From UBA6522 sp965205045 (GTDB lineage Bacteria > Pseudomonadota > Gammaproteobacteria > Steroidobacterales > Rariloculaceae): a stretch of DNA of 64,000 nt. Every line of letters begins with the position of its first letter. The stretch's first letter is position 1. The stretch lies in contig OZ242031.1 in assembly GCA_965205045.1 (NCBI GenBank), positions 3,720,001 through 3,784,000 on the forward strand. Direction: 5' to 3'. The notes under the pieces are model-generated. The model searched no databases. It saw only the letters and a list, made by a program, of their open reading frames with translations, and had not been told where the DNA came from. Shown in pieces: positions 34,431-42,796 of the stretch. The position numbers were made by a program, and so were the translations under genes.

Positions 34431-34616
34431 CTGCAGACACCGTACCTCGATAAGGGCGTGGCCGCGGAATCGGGCGCCGGGCAGGACGCGCTGCGCCTGG
34501 GCCTGAAACTCGCCTCCGGTCCGCACACCGAGGCGGCGCTGAATCTCGGGCGCCGCACCGGACCGCGCGGCCTGCCGGAGAATGCGGCGCGGGACGAGGG
34601 CCGGATACATTGGTAG
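34431..34616 (+). pseudogene. unidentified coding-like fragment
   Basis: A 61-codon stretch without a start codon reads LDKGVAAESGAGQDALRLGL, then KLASGPHTEAALNLGRR, and stops at TAG 34614-34616. The codon use and residue composition look like protein, but I do not recognise the family. It lies between the membrane fusion gene and the Rpn remnant; the remaining bases to 34814 hold nothing I can support. Confidence 0.3.
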
Positions 34617-34814
34617 GCGGCGGCGTGGGCGCCGAAGCTACATCGGCGCAGACGCCCCGGGCGGGCTGCCCGAACCGCGGTTCCACACCATCCGGCCGGC
34701 GGGGACGTTTGCGCACGGTTGTCGAGTCCGAAAATCGCCCATGAAGCGCCGTTTCTGCGCGGTTGGCCGAGAAATGCCCGTCCGACCGTCGTCGTCCTCT
34801 GCAAGACTCCCGGC

Positions 34815-35488
34815 ATGGACCACGACGCCGTCTGGAAACGCCTGTTCGGCCTGCCCGTCCTCATCGAGCATCTGCTCAGGGGCTTCGCGTGTCCCGTGGC
34901 GGAGCGCTTGGACTTCACGACGCTGCGGCAACTGCCGGCGGACTCGGTGGACGCGGATGCCAGACAACTGCACGGCGACGCGGCCTGGCGAGTGGATTAC
35001 GGAGACGCCACCGGGCGCTCGCTCGCGGTGCTGATCGAGTTCCAATCCAGGGTCGATCCGTCGATGGCCGCGCGCATGTTCGGCTACGTTGAGGCGACTA
35101 GGGAGCGGCTGCGCCGGCGGTGGTGGAGTCGCTGGAGCGGGAGTTTCCTGAAGTCGCGAAGGAGAAAGGGACGATGATGGCATTGGCGAAACGGGCTCTG
35201 GAGTGGGAGGAGGAATACGGTCGGCAAGGCTTTGAGAAAGGGCTCCAGCAGGGCCTTGCGCAGGGCCTTGCGGCGGAACGCGAACTGCTGTGCCGACAGG
35301 CGACCCGCAAGTTCGGCGCCGCGGCCGGCGACGCGCTGGCCCGCCAACTTGCCGACATCTCCGACCCGGACAGTCTCGCCGGGATCGGGGAGCGCATCGT
35401 CGATTGCGGCACGGGCGCCGAACTGCTCGCGTGGCTCGATGCGGACCGGGACGGCGTCGGCGTGACTCCAGGCTCCCGCAGCAGCTAG
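34815..35488 (+). pseudogene. Rpn-family PD-(D/E)XK transposase-like nuclease, broken
   Basis: The first frame (34815-35177) encodes the N-terminal nuclease domain of the Rpn/PDDEXK_2 family: HDAVWKRLFGLPVLIEHLLRG, WRVDYGDATG and AVLIEFQSRVDPSMAARMF, giving the D...ExQ centre. Around 35098-35120 the frame is lost; a second frame (35120-35488) encodes the usual Rpn C-terminus, with MMALAKRALEWEEE, the GLQQGLAQGLAAER repeat and a LLAWLD end. The middle section is missing, so there was a deletion with a frameshift. Rpn proteins promote recombination; this copy is dead. Confidence 0.7.
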
Positions 35489-35641
35489 CCCGACTTCCGC
35501 GTGCGCCGTGAAAAAGGCGTCTTGTTTCAGCGGGTGCACAACCCGCCCAGCACCTATCGCTCAAACTGGTAGCAGCCAGACCTCAACCCGCCGTCCGCAA
35601 ATCTGCCGTCCGCGGCCAAAGCGAGTGTGATTGGAGAACTT
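35489..35641 (+). other. short gap without a gene
   Basis: Nothing beyond the tail of the Rpn remnant and the leader of the next small gene is seen. A GGAG lies just before the ATG at 35642. Confidence 0.4.
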
Positions 35642-35884
35642 ATGAGAGTGAGAGATCATGTCATTGACTTGGCGAATTTCGCAGACCAGCGGATGTTCTC
35701 GGAGATGCCGGAGGGCATTCCCCTCATCGTCGAGAGCGCAGAGGAACTGAATGAAGCCGGTGAGTTGCGCGCCAGCACAATCATCAAAGGACTCGCGGAA
35801 GAAGAGGCGGCGAAAGTCCTGATCCTTCTGGACTCGTTGCGGTGCCCACCGGATCCCAAGTCTAAGCATGTCGCTTCCTTTTAG
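35642..35884 (+). CDS. small hypothetical protein
   Basis: The ATG at 35642, preceded by GGAG with good spacing, gives 80 residues; a GTG at 35627 would add five. The protein is acidic and mostly helical (RDHVIDLANFADQRMF, SAEELNEAGELRASTIIKG, EEEAAKVLILLD). No known domain is recognised. It stands alone on the plus strand. Confidence 0.4.
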   Translation: MRVRDHVIDLANFADQRMFSEMPEGIPLIVESAEELNEAGELRASTIIKGLAEEEAAKVLILLDSLRCPPDPKSKHVASF

Positions 35885-36002
35885 TTCCGGCCCGCACCTC
35901 TACTGCCCGGAGTGGCTGACGGGTTGACGGGCAGTCGGGCCGGACACCAATTATAGCCGATGCTATACTCAAACCTCTCTCAGCGCATGACGGGAGAGGC
36001 TT

Positions 36003-36341
36003 GTGCGTGTACTTATTTCACTGGCAGGGATGGCGTTTTTTGGCTGCGCATCTGCGCCACCAACACCCCGACCTGAAGCGAGTATCCCAATTAGTGATGC
36101 CAGTTGCAGCGAGCTTGAATACCGTGTCCGCGATACAGAACGCAACATCAGCGATCTGCTTCGTCTGGAACAGCCGTCCGTTAGGCAGACTGCTGAAGAT
36201 AGTCCGTCCTATGGCTACAACAATCTTGGGGATTCTGTGCAGCGTTTTGGTATTAGCGCGCGAGTGCGTGGAATGACACTGGAGCGTGAAACTGCCTACA
36301 TGGATGCGCTTGTGGATGAGTTACGGTATCGCTGCTGGTAG
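36003..36341 (+). CDS. small putative lipoprotein
   Basis: A GTG at 36003 gives 112 residues with a short lipoprotein signal: ISLAGMAFFGCAS, the lipid-carrying Cys at residue 15. The rest is helical and polar (SCSELEYRVRDTERNISDLL, GMTLERETAYMDALVDEL). The region is less GC-rich than its surroundings, as is the next gene, suggesting recent acquisition. Function is unknown. Confidence 0.5.
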   Translation: MRVLISLAGMAFFGCASAPPTPRPEASIPISDASCSELEYRVRDTERNISDLLRLEQPSVRQTAEDSPSYGYNNLGDSVQRFGISARVRGMTLERETAYMDALVDELRYRCW

Positions 36342-36361
36342 CCTGAAAAATGAGACGGGCC

Positions 36362-36595
36362 ATGAGTGCGGAGGCTCGCGCGAAGGCCCTAGTACGTGCA
36401 ATGTATATCGCAGAGCAGCTGACAATAATAACAAAGGAACTACAGGAACTAGCAGAAGCCTCCGAATGGAAAGAGTGGGTATATTTTGGAGCGGCTGCTG
36501 ACTCTACTCTTGATGCAGTAGAGTCTCTAATGACTGCCCTGAAGGGTCCCGAAGAAATGTTAGAGACCGCATCGAAAGAGCACAAACATAAATAA
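36362..36595 (+). CDS. small hypothetical helical protein
   Basis: From ATG 36362 the product has 77 residues (81 if ATG 36350 is used). It is helical: EARAKALVRAMYIAEQLT, ITKELQELAEASEWKEW, then a TLDAVESLMTALKG helix and a Lys/His-rich end. It starts 20 bases after the lipoprotein gene, so the two may be co-transcribed. The local base composition is AT-richer than the flanks. No family is recognised. Confidence 0.4.
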   Translation: MSAEARAKALVRAMYIAEQLTIITKELQELAEASEWKEWVYFGAAADSTLDAVESLMTALKGPEEMLETASKEHKHK

Positions 36596-36673
36596 CTAGC
36601 TCCACCGGGCAAGAATCGAACCTGCGCTTCTAGAATGTAGAGCCATCGGCTTCAAACGCTCGGTACATCGGTT

Positions 36674-36691
36674 ACCGCTTTATAAAGCGGT
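36674..36691. repeat. 18-bp perfect palindrome at the end of the PIN gene
   Basis: ACCGCTTTATAAAGCGGT is fully self-complementary. It contains the stop codon of the leftward PIN gene (36680-36682). There is no T-run for a classical terminator. It might be a protein-binding site, a recombination site or part of a terminator-like structure. Confidence 0.5.
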
Positions 36692-37156
36692 TGAAGACCG
36701 GCAGAGGTCGCGCCGCGCCAACAGGCGCTTGTGGGTGGACGTGACAGATTTCGACCTTCCGGTTGTGTAGACTCGTCCTGGATTCGGGATTATTGCGCCA
36801 TCGCGAAAGTCATCCATCAGGGCGCGATCATTCGTGTAGAGCAACCTTGCGCCGCTTGCGGCGGCAAGCGCGAGAACGTGCATGTCGTTGGACTTGCATG
36901 TCTTGCTTGCGAGTTCGTCGAGATGTGGCGCGAGGACATCGTTGGCGACGCGACGGACGCGCGCACTGGTGATCGCGGCTCGAAACCAAGTGAGGAACGC
37001 GCTGTTGCCGCTGAGTTCCTCAAGCAAGTCGCCCCCGACGACCAATTGGCCGCGCGGACTCGTCAGCCAGTTGAAGAAATGTCTACCTGCCTCCGGGCGT
37101 TCAGGGTTTGGGTCGAAAACTTCGTAGGCGACATTGGTATCGACGATGGCGCACAT
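36680..37156 (-). CDS. PIN-domain nuclease partnered with ABC-ATPase
   Basis: The ATG at 37156 overlaps the ATPase stop (ATGA) and gives 158 residues. PIN residues are visible: Asp6 in AIVDTNVAYEVF, Glu in GDLLEELSG, Asp in KSNDMHVLALAAASG and Asp in LLYTNDRALMDDF. The C-terminus is basic (GRSKSVTSTHKRLLARRDLC). PIN proteins are RNases. Here it is encoded with an SMC/OLD-like ATPase rather than an antitoxin, suggesting a sensor-effector pair in which the ATPase controls the nuclease. The first 36 codons are duplicated at 30778-30886. Confidence 0.75.
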   Translation of the reverse strand: MCAIVDTNVAYEVFDPNPERPEAGRHFFNWLTSPRGQLVVGGDLLEELSGNSAFLTWFRAAITSARVRRVANDVLAPHLDELASKTCKSNDMHVLALAAASGARLLYTNDRALMDDFRDGAIIPNPGRVYTTGRSKSVTSTHKRLLARRDLCRSSTAL

Positions 37157-38427
37157 CACAATCCCACTGATCTCTGTGTTTCGTCCATGAAAAACTGCCG
37201 ATAGCCAATGGGTGCGTCGAGAACATTGCCGTTCTCGTCGAACCGAAGGGAATGGATGCGAACGCCCAACCCATGGCGCTGGAAAAAGAGGACGGAGACA
37301 TTCGCCGGGGTCAGACCGGATCCGCCATCGCGTACTTCCATGCGTACGCGATCGAGCAGGTAGTCGCTGTGGGTTTCGACGAGAATCTGCTTGCCGCCAG
37401 CAGCGATTTCGCAAAACAGTGTGCCGAGGGCCGCTTGGGCGCTCGGGTGGAGATGAACTTCAGGCTGTTGAAACAGAAAGATCTCGGGTGCCTGGGCCCG
37501 GAAAACCTCGATCAGCACGGGCAGCACTTGGCTTACGCCGAATCCCACGTCGATAAGGTTGCGCTTGGGGCCTTTCCTGCCCTTGTGGTCGTGTTTCCGT
37601 ACCAAGACCTGAAACGGTGCGCCGTCCCGGTCGCCCAGGTGTGCTACTTCCAAATCGTCGAACAACCCTGACCGTTGGCCGAATTCCTCGATGCGTTGCC
37701 GTAATTCCGAACCATTTTTCTTGGTCAGGTTGGCCAGGACATCCGGTGCGTTGGCGCCTGCGGGATCGGATACGATTCCCTTGGGATCATATGTTCGCTT
37801 GGGGTTTGCCCGAATCGGCGCGCTTGCGTAGGGGCTTACCTTGCCGCGTTTCGAGTCGAAGTAGGCGATCAACGGACGGAACGGTGCGAGGCGTTCGCCA
37901 TCAAGCTCCCGTTCGATGGCACTGCATATGGCGGGTGGGAATAGTCTACGGCCCTCGGTGTTGGTGGGGTCGCCGACGCGCCAATCCAGCGTTCCGATGC
38001 CGAACGTGACCTCGGCGATGTCGCCGTTCAGCATGGACTGTTGAACCCAAGCGTCGCCGCAACTCCATCGTGTTCGCGTGGGATGGGAAACGGCATACGA
38101 TGGCTCGAAGGTCATTTCGACGTCGATGGGACTGCCGCCGCTCAGGCGCGTGAACCCGAGCGCGAACGAAGACGCGCTGGGCTGCCGGATGCGGGAGGCG
38201 TGCGCGATCTCCGAATAGGCGCCAAGTCGATACGGCGAATCGTTGAAGCCGGCGTCTCCCGAACCGTACGCGAGGCGCCACGCGGCCCGCACGGCGGCGA
38301 GAAACGATGTCTTGCCCGTGCTGTTCTCGCCGACGAGGAGGGTAAGCGGGGCAAGCCTCGCCGTTTGCGCCTCCGCAAAACAGCGGAAATCCCGTAGTCT
38401 GAATTCCTGTAGCTCCAAACGCCCCAC
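37156..38427 (-). CDS. ABC/OLD-like AAA ATPase (DUF3696-type) of a two-gene effector system
   Basis: The 423-residue protein has Walker A LVGENSTGKTSFLAAVR at residues 32-48, a signature-like VGFGVSQVLPVL, Walker B IFLFQQPEVHLHPSAQ, and the D-loop/His region ILVETHSDYLLDRVR. The HLHP and ETHSDYL stretches are those of the AAA_15/DUF3696 group related to OLD and RecF ATPases. Between Walker A and signature is a long insert (about residues 60-270). The PIN gene overlaps its stop, and a 60-residue membrane protein gene lies 34 bases upstream. The arrangement resembles ATPase-plus-nuclease defence modules; defence is inferred. Confidence 0.8.
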   Translation of the reverse strand: MGRLELQEFRLRDFRCFAEAQTARLAPLTLLVGENSTGKTSFLAAVRAAWRLAYGSGDAGFNDSPYRLGAYSEIAHASRIRQPSASSFALGFTRLSGGSPIDVEMTFEPSYAVSHPTRTRWSCGDAWVQQSMLNGDIAEVTFGIGTLDWRVGDPTNTEGRRLFPPAICSAIERELDGERLAPFRPLIAYFDSKRGKVSPYASAPIRANPKRTYDPKGIVSDPAGANAPDVLANLTKKNGSELRQRIEEFGQRSGLFDDLEVAHLGDRDGAPFQVLVRKHDHKGRKGPKRNLIDVGFGVSQVLPVLIEVFRAQAPEIFLFQQPEVHLHPSAQAALGTLFCEIAAGGKQILVETHSDYLLDRVRMEVRDGGSGLTPANVSVLFFQRHGLGVRIHSLRFDENGNVLDAPIGYRQFFMDETQRSVGL

Positions 38428-38461
38428 GCTCCATCACGTCAGACTGAACACGGCGCACTCT

Positions 38462-38644
38462 TCAGGGACGCTGTTCCCCGGTCCGGTCAGGACTTGCCTG
38501 TAGAGTGTATTGCAATTGCGTTTCGACCCGGGCCAGACGCTCGCGCACATCCGACAACTGCCAATAGCTGCCGCCGACGACCGCCAGAATCGCCAGTAGC
38601 AGCGTGAAATGAAGGCCAAGCACGGCCAGGTCCGTTCGATTCAT
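38462..38644 (-). CDS. small membrane protein upstream of ATPase/PIN
   Basis: The ATG at 38644 gives 60 residues: one membrane segment (LAVLGLHFTLLLAILAVVGG) followed by a short coiled-coil-like stretch (LSDVRERLARVETQLQYTL). It ends 34 bases before the ATPase start on the same strand and probably belongs to the operon. Small single-span proteins of this kind can be toxins or membrane anchors, but nothing specific identifies it. Not part of the duplicated segment at 30.8 kb. Confidence 0.5.
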   Translation of the reverse strand: MNRTDLAVLGLHFTLLLAILAVVGGSYWQLSDVRERLARVETQLQYTLQASPDRTGEQRP

Positions 38645-38888
38645 TCTTGGAGAATAGCAGGTCCCTCCAAGGGCATATACCTTCGTTTCTGTGTAGTTCG
38701 AGCAGAAATTCGATACCGGTTCGCAGTTGATCGGCAGGCGCGCTACTGCCGTTCTCGATCAGCGATACTGCGCGGTTGCACAAGCAGGGGGCGACTCGCA
38801 TCGTGCGTGGCTCCGCGAGGATTGCCGCCGCTGAAGGACATGCTCTAAGCTGAGAATAGCTGCCCGTAAAATCACCAAGGAATCTGTT
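38645..38888 (+). other. divergent intergenic region
   Basis: This 244-base region lies between the leftward ATPase operon and the rightward reductase-like gene. No gene is supported. It should hold both promoters. Confidence 0.4.
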
Positions 38889-39617
38889 ATGTCTGTCCGT
38901 CGCTGTTTCGCTCTGTTTGCGCTTCTCATCTGGTCCGTGTTTCCAAATTTGAGTCAAGCCGAAACGATCGCCCTGATTGGCACCGGCGACGTGTCGAGAG
39001 CCTTCGGGCCGCGATTCGTCGAGCTTGGCCACGAGGTTGTGTATGGCTCGCGGACGCCTGAACGCGACGATGTTCGGGAGATGGTGCAGGCGACGGGAGG
39101 CGGCGCGTCGGCCGCGTTGCCCGCCGACGCGGCCGCGCAGGCGGACATCGTCATGCTCAACGTGCCCTGGAGCGTCGCCGAGGAGGTGGCGCTTGGCCTG
39201 GGGGACCTGTCCGGCAAGATCGTCATCGACCCGATCAATCCGCGCGTCGTCGGGGAGGATGGGTACAGGGACTATCCGACGTATACCTCCAACGCCGAAC
39301 GGATTCAGAATCTCGCGCCCCGGGCGTTCGTGGTGAAAGCATTCAATTCAATCAGCGCCGATACAATGATCGATCCGGATGTGCTCGGCCACCCGGTGAC
39401 GATTCCCGTGGTCGGCAACGACGCAGCCGCCAAGGAAACCGTTATCGCTCTTGCCGAGGCGCTGGGGTACGAGGCCATCGATGTAGGACCCGTACGCTAC
39501 GCGCATATCGTGGAAGGGCTCTATCTGCTCCGCTCGAACACGAGGGACCTTGGCGGCGACCACTTCGAGTATCATTTTCGACAGCGCGAGACCGCTGCGC
39601 CGCAGACGGTGCAGTAA
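38889..39617 (+). CDS. F420/NADP reductase-like NAD(P)-binding protein with signal peptide
   Basis: The 242-residue protein has an N-terminal signal peptide (CFALFALLIWSVFPNLSQA) followed at once by a Rossmann fold: ETIALIGTGDVSRAFG gives the GxGxxG-type motif, HEVVYGSRTPERDDV the NADP-binding loop, and IVMLNVPWSVAEEV, VIDPINP, FVVKAFNSISAD and ALGYEAIDVGPV the rest of the F420H2:NADP reductase-like fold. Cytoplasmic members lack a signal. A partial copy without the signal is at 31645-32012. The substrate is unknown; export of a NADP-binding domain to the periplasm would be unusual. Confidence 0.75.
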   Translation: MSVRRCFALFALLIWSVFPNLSQAETIALIGTGDVSRAFGPRFVELGHEVVYGSRTPERDDVREMVQATGGGASAALPADAAAQADIVMLNVPWSVAEEVALGLGDLSGKIVIDPINPRVVGEDGYRDYPTYTSNAERIQNLAPRAFVVKAFNSISADTMIDPDVLGHPVTIPVVGNDAAAKETVIALAEALGYEAIDVGPVRYAHIVEGLYLLRSNTRDLGGDHFEYHFRQRETAAPQTVQ

Positions 39618-39688
39618 CCGCCGGTCGCAGCTTCCGCCACTGCGGCTTGGCGGTTCCATGCGAACTTCGGAAACGTCCGTATCGCGAC

Positions 39689-40117
39689 TCAGCCCATGAT
39701 GAAGTTTTCGAGCTGCTCGATCAGCGCCTGCTGATCTTCGATGACAGCCTTGACCAGGTCCCTGATCGAAACCAGACCGATTACGCCGGAACCGTCGGTC
39801 ACAGGTAGGTGACGGATGTGTTTCTCGGTCATCATCGACAAGCCCTGCTGGACTGTGGCGTCCGGAGAAATCGAGATCACCGGGGTACTCATCACTTTTT
39901 CCACCGGTGTGTCCGGCGAAGCGAGCCCCTCAAGAATGACCTTGCGGGTGTAGTCCCGCTCCGAGAAGAAGCCGACGAGTTGGCCGTCATCAATAACCAG
40001 CAAAGCGCCCACGCCGTACTCGGCCATGCGGCGTATGGCGTCGAGCACTGAGTCGTCCGGAGCGGTAGACCAGATGGCCGTGCCTTTCTCCTGGAGAATG
40101 TCACGGATGTTGTGCAT
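39689..40117 (-). CDS. CBS-domain protein
   Basis: The 142-residue protein consists of a pair of CBS domains: DSVLDAIRRMAEYGVGALLVIDDGQ then a GFFSERDYTRKV end in the first, and DATVQQGLSMMTEKHIRHLPVTD with LVSIRDLVKAVI in the second. Such two-CBS proteins bind adenine nucleotides and act as energy sensors. It ends with a short Gln/Leu-rich tail. It is monocistronic and convergent with the reductase-like gene. Confidence 0.85.
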   Translation of the reverse strand: MHNIRDILQEKGTAIWSTAPDDSVLDAIRRMAEYGVGALLVIDDGQLVGFFSERDYTRKVILEGLASPDTPVEKVMSTPVISISPDATVQQGLSMMTEKHIRHLPVTDGSGVIGLVSIRDLVKAVIEDQQALIEQLENFIMG

Positions 40118-40206
40118 AGCCTTTCTCTCTCTTCTTTTCCTATTGTATGTTCAGTGGATTTCCCAGTAGCTGATCGCGGTGGCGTGAATTTCGGCGCCGC
40201 CTCCCG

Positions 40207-41736
40207 TCAGGATTCACTTGCATCCTCTGGAAGCTGCCTCACCCGCTCGATGATTTCCGCCACGGCGTCGGCGCACGGACCCGGCGGTGGCTCTTTCCTG
40301 GGACTTGAGTCGTGCTCTGCTTCCCAGCGTTCGACCCGCTCGCGCCGTAGCTGGTCACGAGCCCCGAACCAGCGTACGCGGTCTTCCAGTTCCATGGACT
40401 GCACGAACCCCTGCTTGCCCGCGCGAAAGCTCTCCGTGAGCCGTATGTGGCTCGGACAAACCACGTCGCAGCATCCGCATTCGATGCAATCGAACAGACC
40501 GAGATCTTCGAGTGCGTCCAGCCGCTCGCCCTTTACCGCCCGGTGCAGTTCCTGGGGCATCAGGTGGGCGGGGCAGACCGTGATGCAGTCGCCGCAGCGA
40601 ATGCAGGGCAGTTCATCGACGTCCAGACCCAGCTCCTTTCGGGTGGGAAGAAGAATGCAGTTGGTGGCACGCATGACGGGCACGGAGTCGCTTTCGAGGG
40701 CAATGCCCATCATGCTGCCGCCCATGATCAGGCGCGTGACTGTCGACTTGTAACCTCCGCAGGCGGCGACCACGTCGGCGATTCGCGTGCCGAGGCGCAC
40801 TTCGAGATTGCGCGGGCGCGCGACGCCGCGTCCGGTGACCGTCGTGATGCGACGGATCAACGGTTCGCCGGATTCCAGGAAACGGTAGAGCGCGGCGGCA
40901 GTACCCACGTTCTGGCACAGGTAGCCGATGTCGGTAGGGTAGGCGAGGGACGGCACCTCGTGTCCGGTCAGGGTCTGGATGAGCTGACGTTCACCTCCGG
41001 CGGGATAGATGGTCGGGACAGTGACTACGGTGAGTCGTTTCAGTGCTCCGAGAACGGCAAGCTCCCGTTTCAGGGCTTCGACGGCTTCTGCCTTGTCCCT
41101 TTCCACTACCACGCACCCGCGCGCCGCACCTGTCAGAGCCATCAGCACGAGCGAGCCTGCCAGGATCGCCCGCGGCGAGGTTCGCATCAGCATGTCGTCG
41201 CAGCTGATATAGGGTTCGCACTCGGCGCCGTTGACGACAATCGTGTGGATGGGCTTGCGCCGTGTCGCCGCGAGCTTGACGCCCGTCGGGAACACCGCGC
41301 CGCCGAGCCCGGCGAGGCCGGCCCGGGACACGGCCGTAGCCAGTTTCTCGGGGGTGTCCCACTGGCCAGGGTCGGGAGGTTGGAGATCCGGCCACGCCTC
41401 GTCCTCGCCGTCGACCTCGATCACGGCGCACAAGGCTTCCCGACGCCGCGCATGGCCCACCGGATGCGATTCCAGAGAGCGAACCGTGCCGGAGGTGCTG
41501 GCATGGGTCCAGGTGCTCAGCGGTCCGCCTCCGCGCACCAGCGGTTGCCCGCGAAGCACTCGCTGCCCGCTCCTGACCGCCGGGCGCATGTCCAGGGTCG
41601 ACAGCCCGCCTTCCAGTGGCAAGACCAGTTCTTCGGGCAGGGGCGCGGGTTCCAGCAAATTTCGGGTGCTTGCGCGTTTTCGTGGCTGCAGTCTGATGCC
41701 CGCCGGCCGACGTACCGGACCTTCGAGGATATCCAC
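40207..41736 (-). CDS. RnfC/RsxC-like electron transport protein, orphan
   Basis: The 509-residue protein has the RnfC layout: an N-terminal barrel-sandwich-like domain, a flavoprotein-like NADH-binding part (GLAGLGGAVFPTGVKL, VNGAECEPYISCDD), an SLBB domain around residues 300-340, and two 4Fe-4S motifs, CIRCGDCITVCP and CIECGCCDVVCP. In Rnf complexes RnfC is the peripheral NADH-oxidising subunit. No rnfA, B, D, E or G gene is adjacent on either side, so here it is an orphan or works with subunits encoded elsewhere. The C-terminal Ala-rich repeats of E. coli RsxC are absent. Confidence 0.82.
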   Translation of the reverse strand: MDILEGPVRRPAGIRLQPRKRASTRNLLEPAPLPEELVLPLEGGLSTLDMRPAVRSGQRVLRGQPLVRGGGPLSTWTHASTSGTVRSLESHPVGHARRREALCAVIEVDGEDEAWPDLQPPDPGQWDTPEKLATAVSRAGLAGLGGAVFPTGVKLAATRRKPIHTIVVNGAECEPYISCDDMLMRTSPRAILAGSLVLMALTGAARGCVVVERDKAEAVEALKRELAVLGALKRLTVVTVPTIYPAGGERQLIQTLTGHEVPSLAYPTDIGYLCQNVGTAAALYRFLESGEPLIRRITTVTGRGVARPRNLEVRLGTRIADVVAACGGYKSTVTRLIMGGSMMGIALESDSVPVMRATNCILLPTRKELGLDVDELPCIRCGDCITVCPAHLMPQELHRAVKGERLDALEDLGLFDCIECGCCDVVCPSHIRLTESFRAGKQGFVQSMELEDRVRWFGARDQLRRERVERWEAEHDSSPRKEPPPGPCADAVAEIIERVRQLPEDASES

Positions 41737-42090
41737 TTTCTCAGCCGTCTGGCTCGTGGTCTAACACGAACTTCACCAGGGAATTGCGATTGGGAATGGC
41801 CACAATCAAGAGTTGTCTGCCGAGCCGGCCCGTATGCTAGCAGGGATTAATGATCGTACGGGCAGGATTTTGCGAGGCTGAGTCGGCAACGGCCCGGCGA
41901 ATGGCGCGTGCGGCTGGACGTCGGTATGCCGCGGCTTGCAACTTGAAGGTACTCTGAACGAATATGGAAAACGAAGCATTAACGGGCTTCAAGCACGCGG
42001 TTCCGGTGGCCGATTGCCGTTACCGCGGGACCTTCGAAGCCTCTGCAACCAAGGGCGCGAGTGGCGCCTGACAGACTAAAGGGAGCGACT
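41737..42090 (+). other. divergent intergenic region
   Basis: This 354-base stretch lies between the rnfC-like gene and the cupin gene. A GGGAG site precedes the cupin ATG. A 35-codon frame at 41963 is probably chance. Nothing else is seen. Confidence 0.45.
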
Positions 42091-42648
42091 ATGATGATTC
42101 ATCTGAAAAAGAGTGCGTCAGCCATTGCGGGGCTCGCGGCCATGCTGTTGGCAATGAACCACGCCGCTGCTCAGAACGGCGGCAGCGAAAGCCCGTATTT
42201 TCACAAGGCCGGCGCGACGGAGATCTATTCGGGAAACAATTCGCGGACCGAGTTCCTGCTTACTGCGGAAGAGTCCCGGGGGCGGTTCAGCATCGTGGAT
42301 GAGACCTTCTTTCCGGGTATGGACAGCGCACCCGGACATACCCACCACTATCACAGCGAAGTGTTCTACATCATTTCCGGGAGCATGGAGTGGACCGTGG
42401 GTGAAGAGGTCGACACCCTGGAGGCCGGAGACCTGGTCTATGTTCCCCCAGGGGCTGTTCACCACACTCGCGTACTCGGCGACGAACCCGTCCGCGCCCT
42501 CATGATCTACGAGCCGGCCGGCTACGAGCAGGGCTTCTTCACCAGGAGAGCGTTGACCGAAGAGCAACGCCAGGATTCGGAATTCATGATGGAATTACTT
42601 CGCGGCCAGGACGTGGACCCCGTGCGTCGTCCGGGCAGCGGCAACTGA
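42091..42648 (+). CDS. secreted cupin-domain protein
   Basis: The ATG at 42091 follows GGGAG at 42081 and gives 185 residues. A signal peptide ends near AAAQNG. The cupin core has metal-binding His and Glu residues in HTHHYHSEVFYIISG, followed by VYVPPGAVHHTRV with the last His. The fold binds a metal and a small ligand; many such proteins are dioxygenases or isomerases. The export signal suggests a periplasmic role. The next genes are an AhpD-like protein and a FAD oxidoreductase on the same strand. Confidence 0.78.
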   Translation: MMIHLKKSASAIAGLAAMLLAMNHAAAQNGGSESPYFHKAGATEIYSGNNSRTEFLLTAEESRGRFSIVDETFFPGMDSAPGHTHHYHSEVFYIISGSMEWTVGEEVDTLEAGDLVYVPPGAVHHTRVLGDEPVRALMIYEPAGYEQGFFTRRALTEEQRQDSEFMMELLRGQDVDPVRRPGSGN

Positions 42649-42796
42649 CTCCCGGCGGGCCTTGCGGAGGGCGACCTGCCGGATGGCCTGGAGATCGATG
42701 GTCCCGTCATGAGCGATCGGCACCTGTTGGACATCGGGCTCGCCATCGCGCATGTCAGGAGTTCGAATGCACGTTGAAAGGACTGGCCATGGAATC

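Noticed and set aside
36598..36680. Possible tRNA on the minus strand
   Set aside because: A T-arm-like stem and loop can be drawn, but no matching acceptor strand or anticodon stem exists; at most a fragment.
41963..42071. 35-codon open frame before the cupin gene
   Set aside because: No ribosome-binding site, no family pattern, and a better start exists for the cupin at 42091.
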